This document shows, piece after piece, positions 6,103 through 6,132 of a stretch of 6,132 bases of DNA. This DNA is from Actinomycetota bacterium (GTDB lineage: Bacteria > Actinomycetota > Thermoleophilia > UBA2241): positions 1-6,132 of the forward strand of contig PLTW01000243.1 of assembly GCA_003164655.1 (NCBI GenBank). The letters are read 5' to 3'. Below the pieces are notes generated by a model. It was not told the DNA's origin and ran no database searches. It saw only the letters and a program-made list of their open reading frames with translations. Positions within the stretch are counted from its first letter, which is position 1. Every line of letters begins with the position of its first letter. The translations under genes were made by a program, and so were the position numbers.

Positions 6103-6132
6103 CGGCCGCCCAAAGAGACGGGCAGACCGGCC

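Noticed and set aside
6104..6132. Possible terminator stem formed by GGCCG (6104-6108) and CGGCC (6128-6132)
   Set aside because: The window ends inside the right arm, the loop is long and no T-run can be seen. It cannot be judged from this sequence.
1..6132. CRISPR arrays, tRNA or rRNA genes, insertion sequences, attachment sites
   Set aside because: No spaced repeat array, cloverleaf, rRNA-like segment, transposase motif or terminal repeat pair was seen. Genes fill almost all of the window, and no gap exceeds about 115 bases.

Overview
The window is GC-rich bacterial DNA in which every recognisable gene lies on the + strand. The layout is: the tail of an unidentified gene (1-69); a two-gene regulatory unit made of an ECF-type sigma factor and a membrane-anchored, anti-sigma-like protein carrying a periplasmic or extracellular beta-propeller (184-2182); a 108-base intergenic gap; and a tight three-gene set of type IV pilin-like or pseudopilin-like proteins (2291-6102). 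The last 30 bases are non-coding as far as can be seen.

Organism: the wording of the sigma factor (a region 2 with a RRT-type turn followed by AADLTAETFAQAF, and a region 4 ending RVSRGLKRL) and the short partner protein beginning with a DDYLDDL-like helix remind me of Actinomycetota of the Thermoleophilia type. Related GC-rich soil lineages (Chloroflexota, Dormibacterota) are also possible. This is recognition by eye, not a search result.

Regulatory unit: the sigma gene and its partner overlap by 17 bases, and a strong Shine-Dalgarno sequence sits inside the end of the sigma gene, so the two are probably made together. The partner has a short cytoplasmic N-terminus without the usual zinc-binding anti-sigma motif, one membrane helix, and then exactly seven copies of a tryptophan-rich repeat. 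That count fits one complete seven-bladed propeller. The inferred role is a signal-sensing membrane protein that holds or releases the sigma factor.

Pilin set: the order is a PilV/GspI-like subunit extended by an Ig-like region, two fibronectin type III domains and a C-terminal beta domain (545 aa); a PilW/PulJ-like subunit (231 aa); and a PilX/GspK-like subunit lacking Glu+5 and carrying a beta-solenoid with rungs of about 20 residues (483 aa). This matches the V-W-X order of minor pilins known elsewhere, which prime assembly and sit at the pilus tip. The large beta-rich extensions suggest a tip adhesion or surface-display complex. No assembly ATPase, platform protein or prepilin peptidase gene lies within the window, so that machinery must be encoded elsewhere.

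The proximity of the sigma/anti-sigma pair to the pilin operon suggests, but does not prove, that the pair controls pilus-tip expression.
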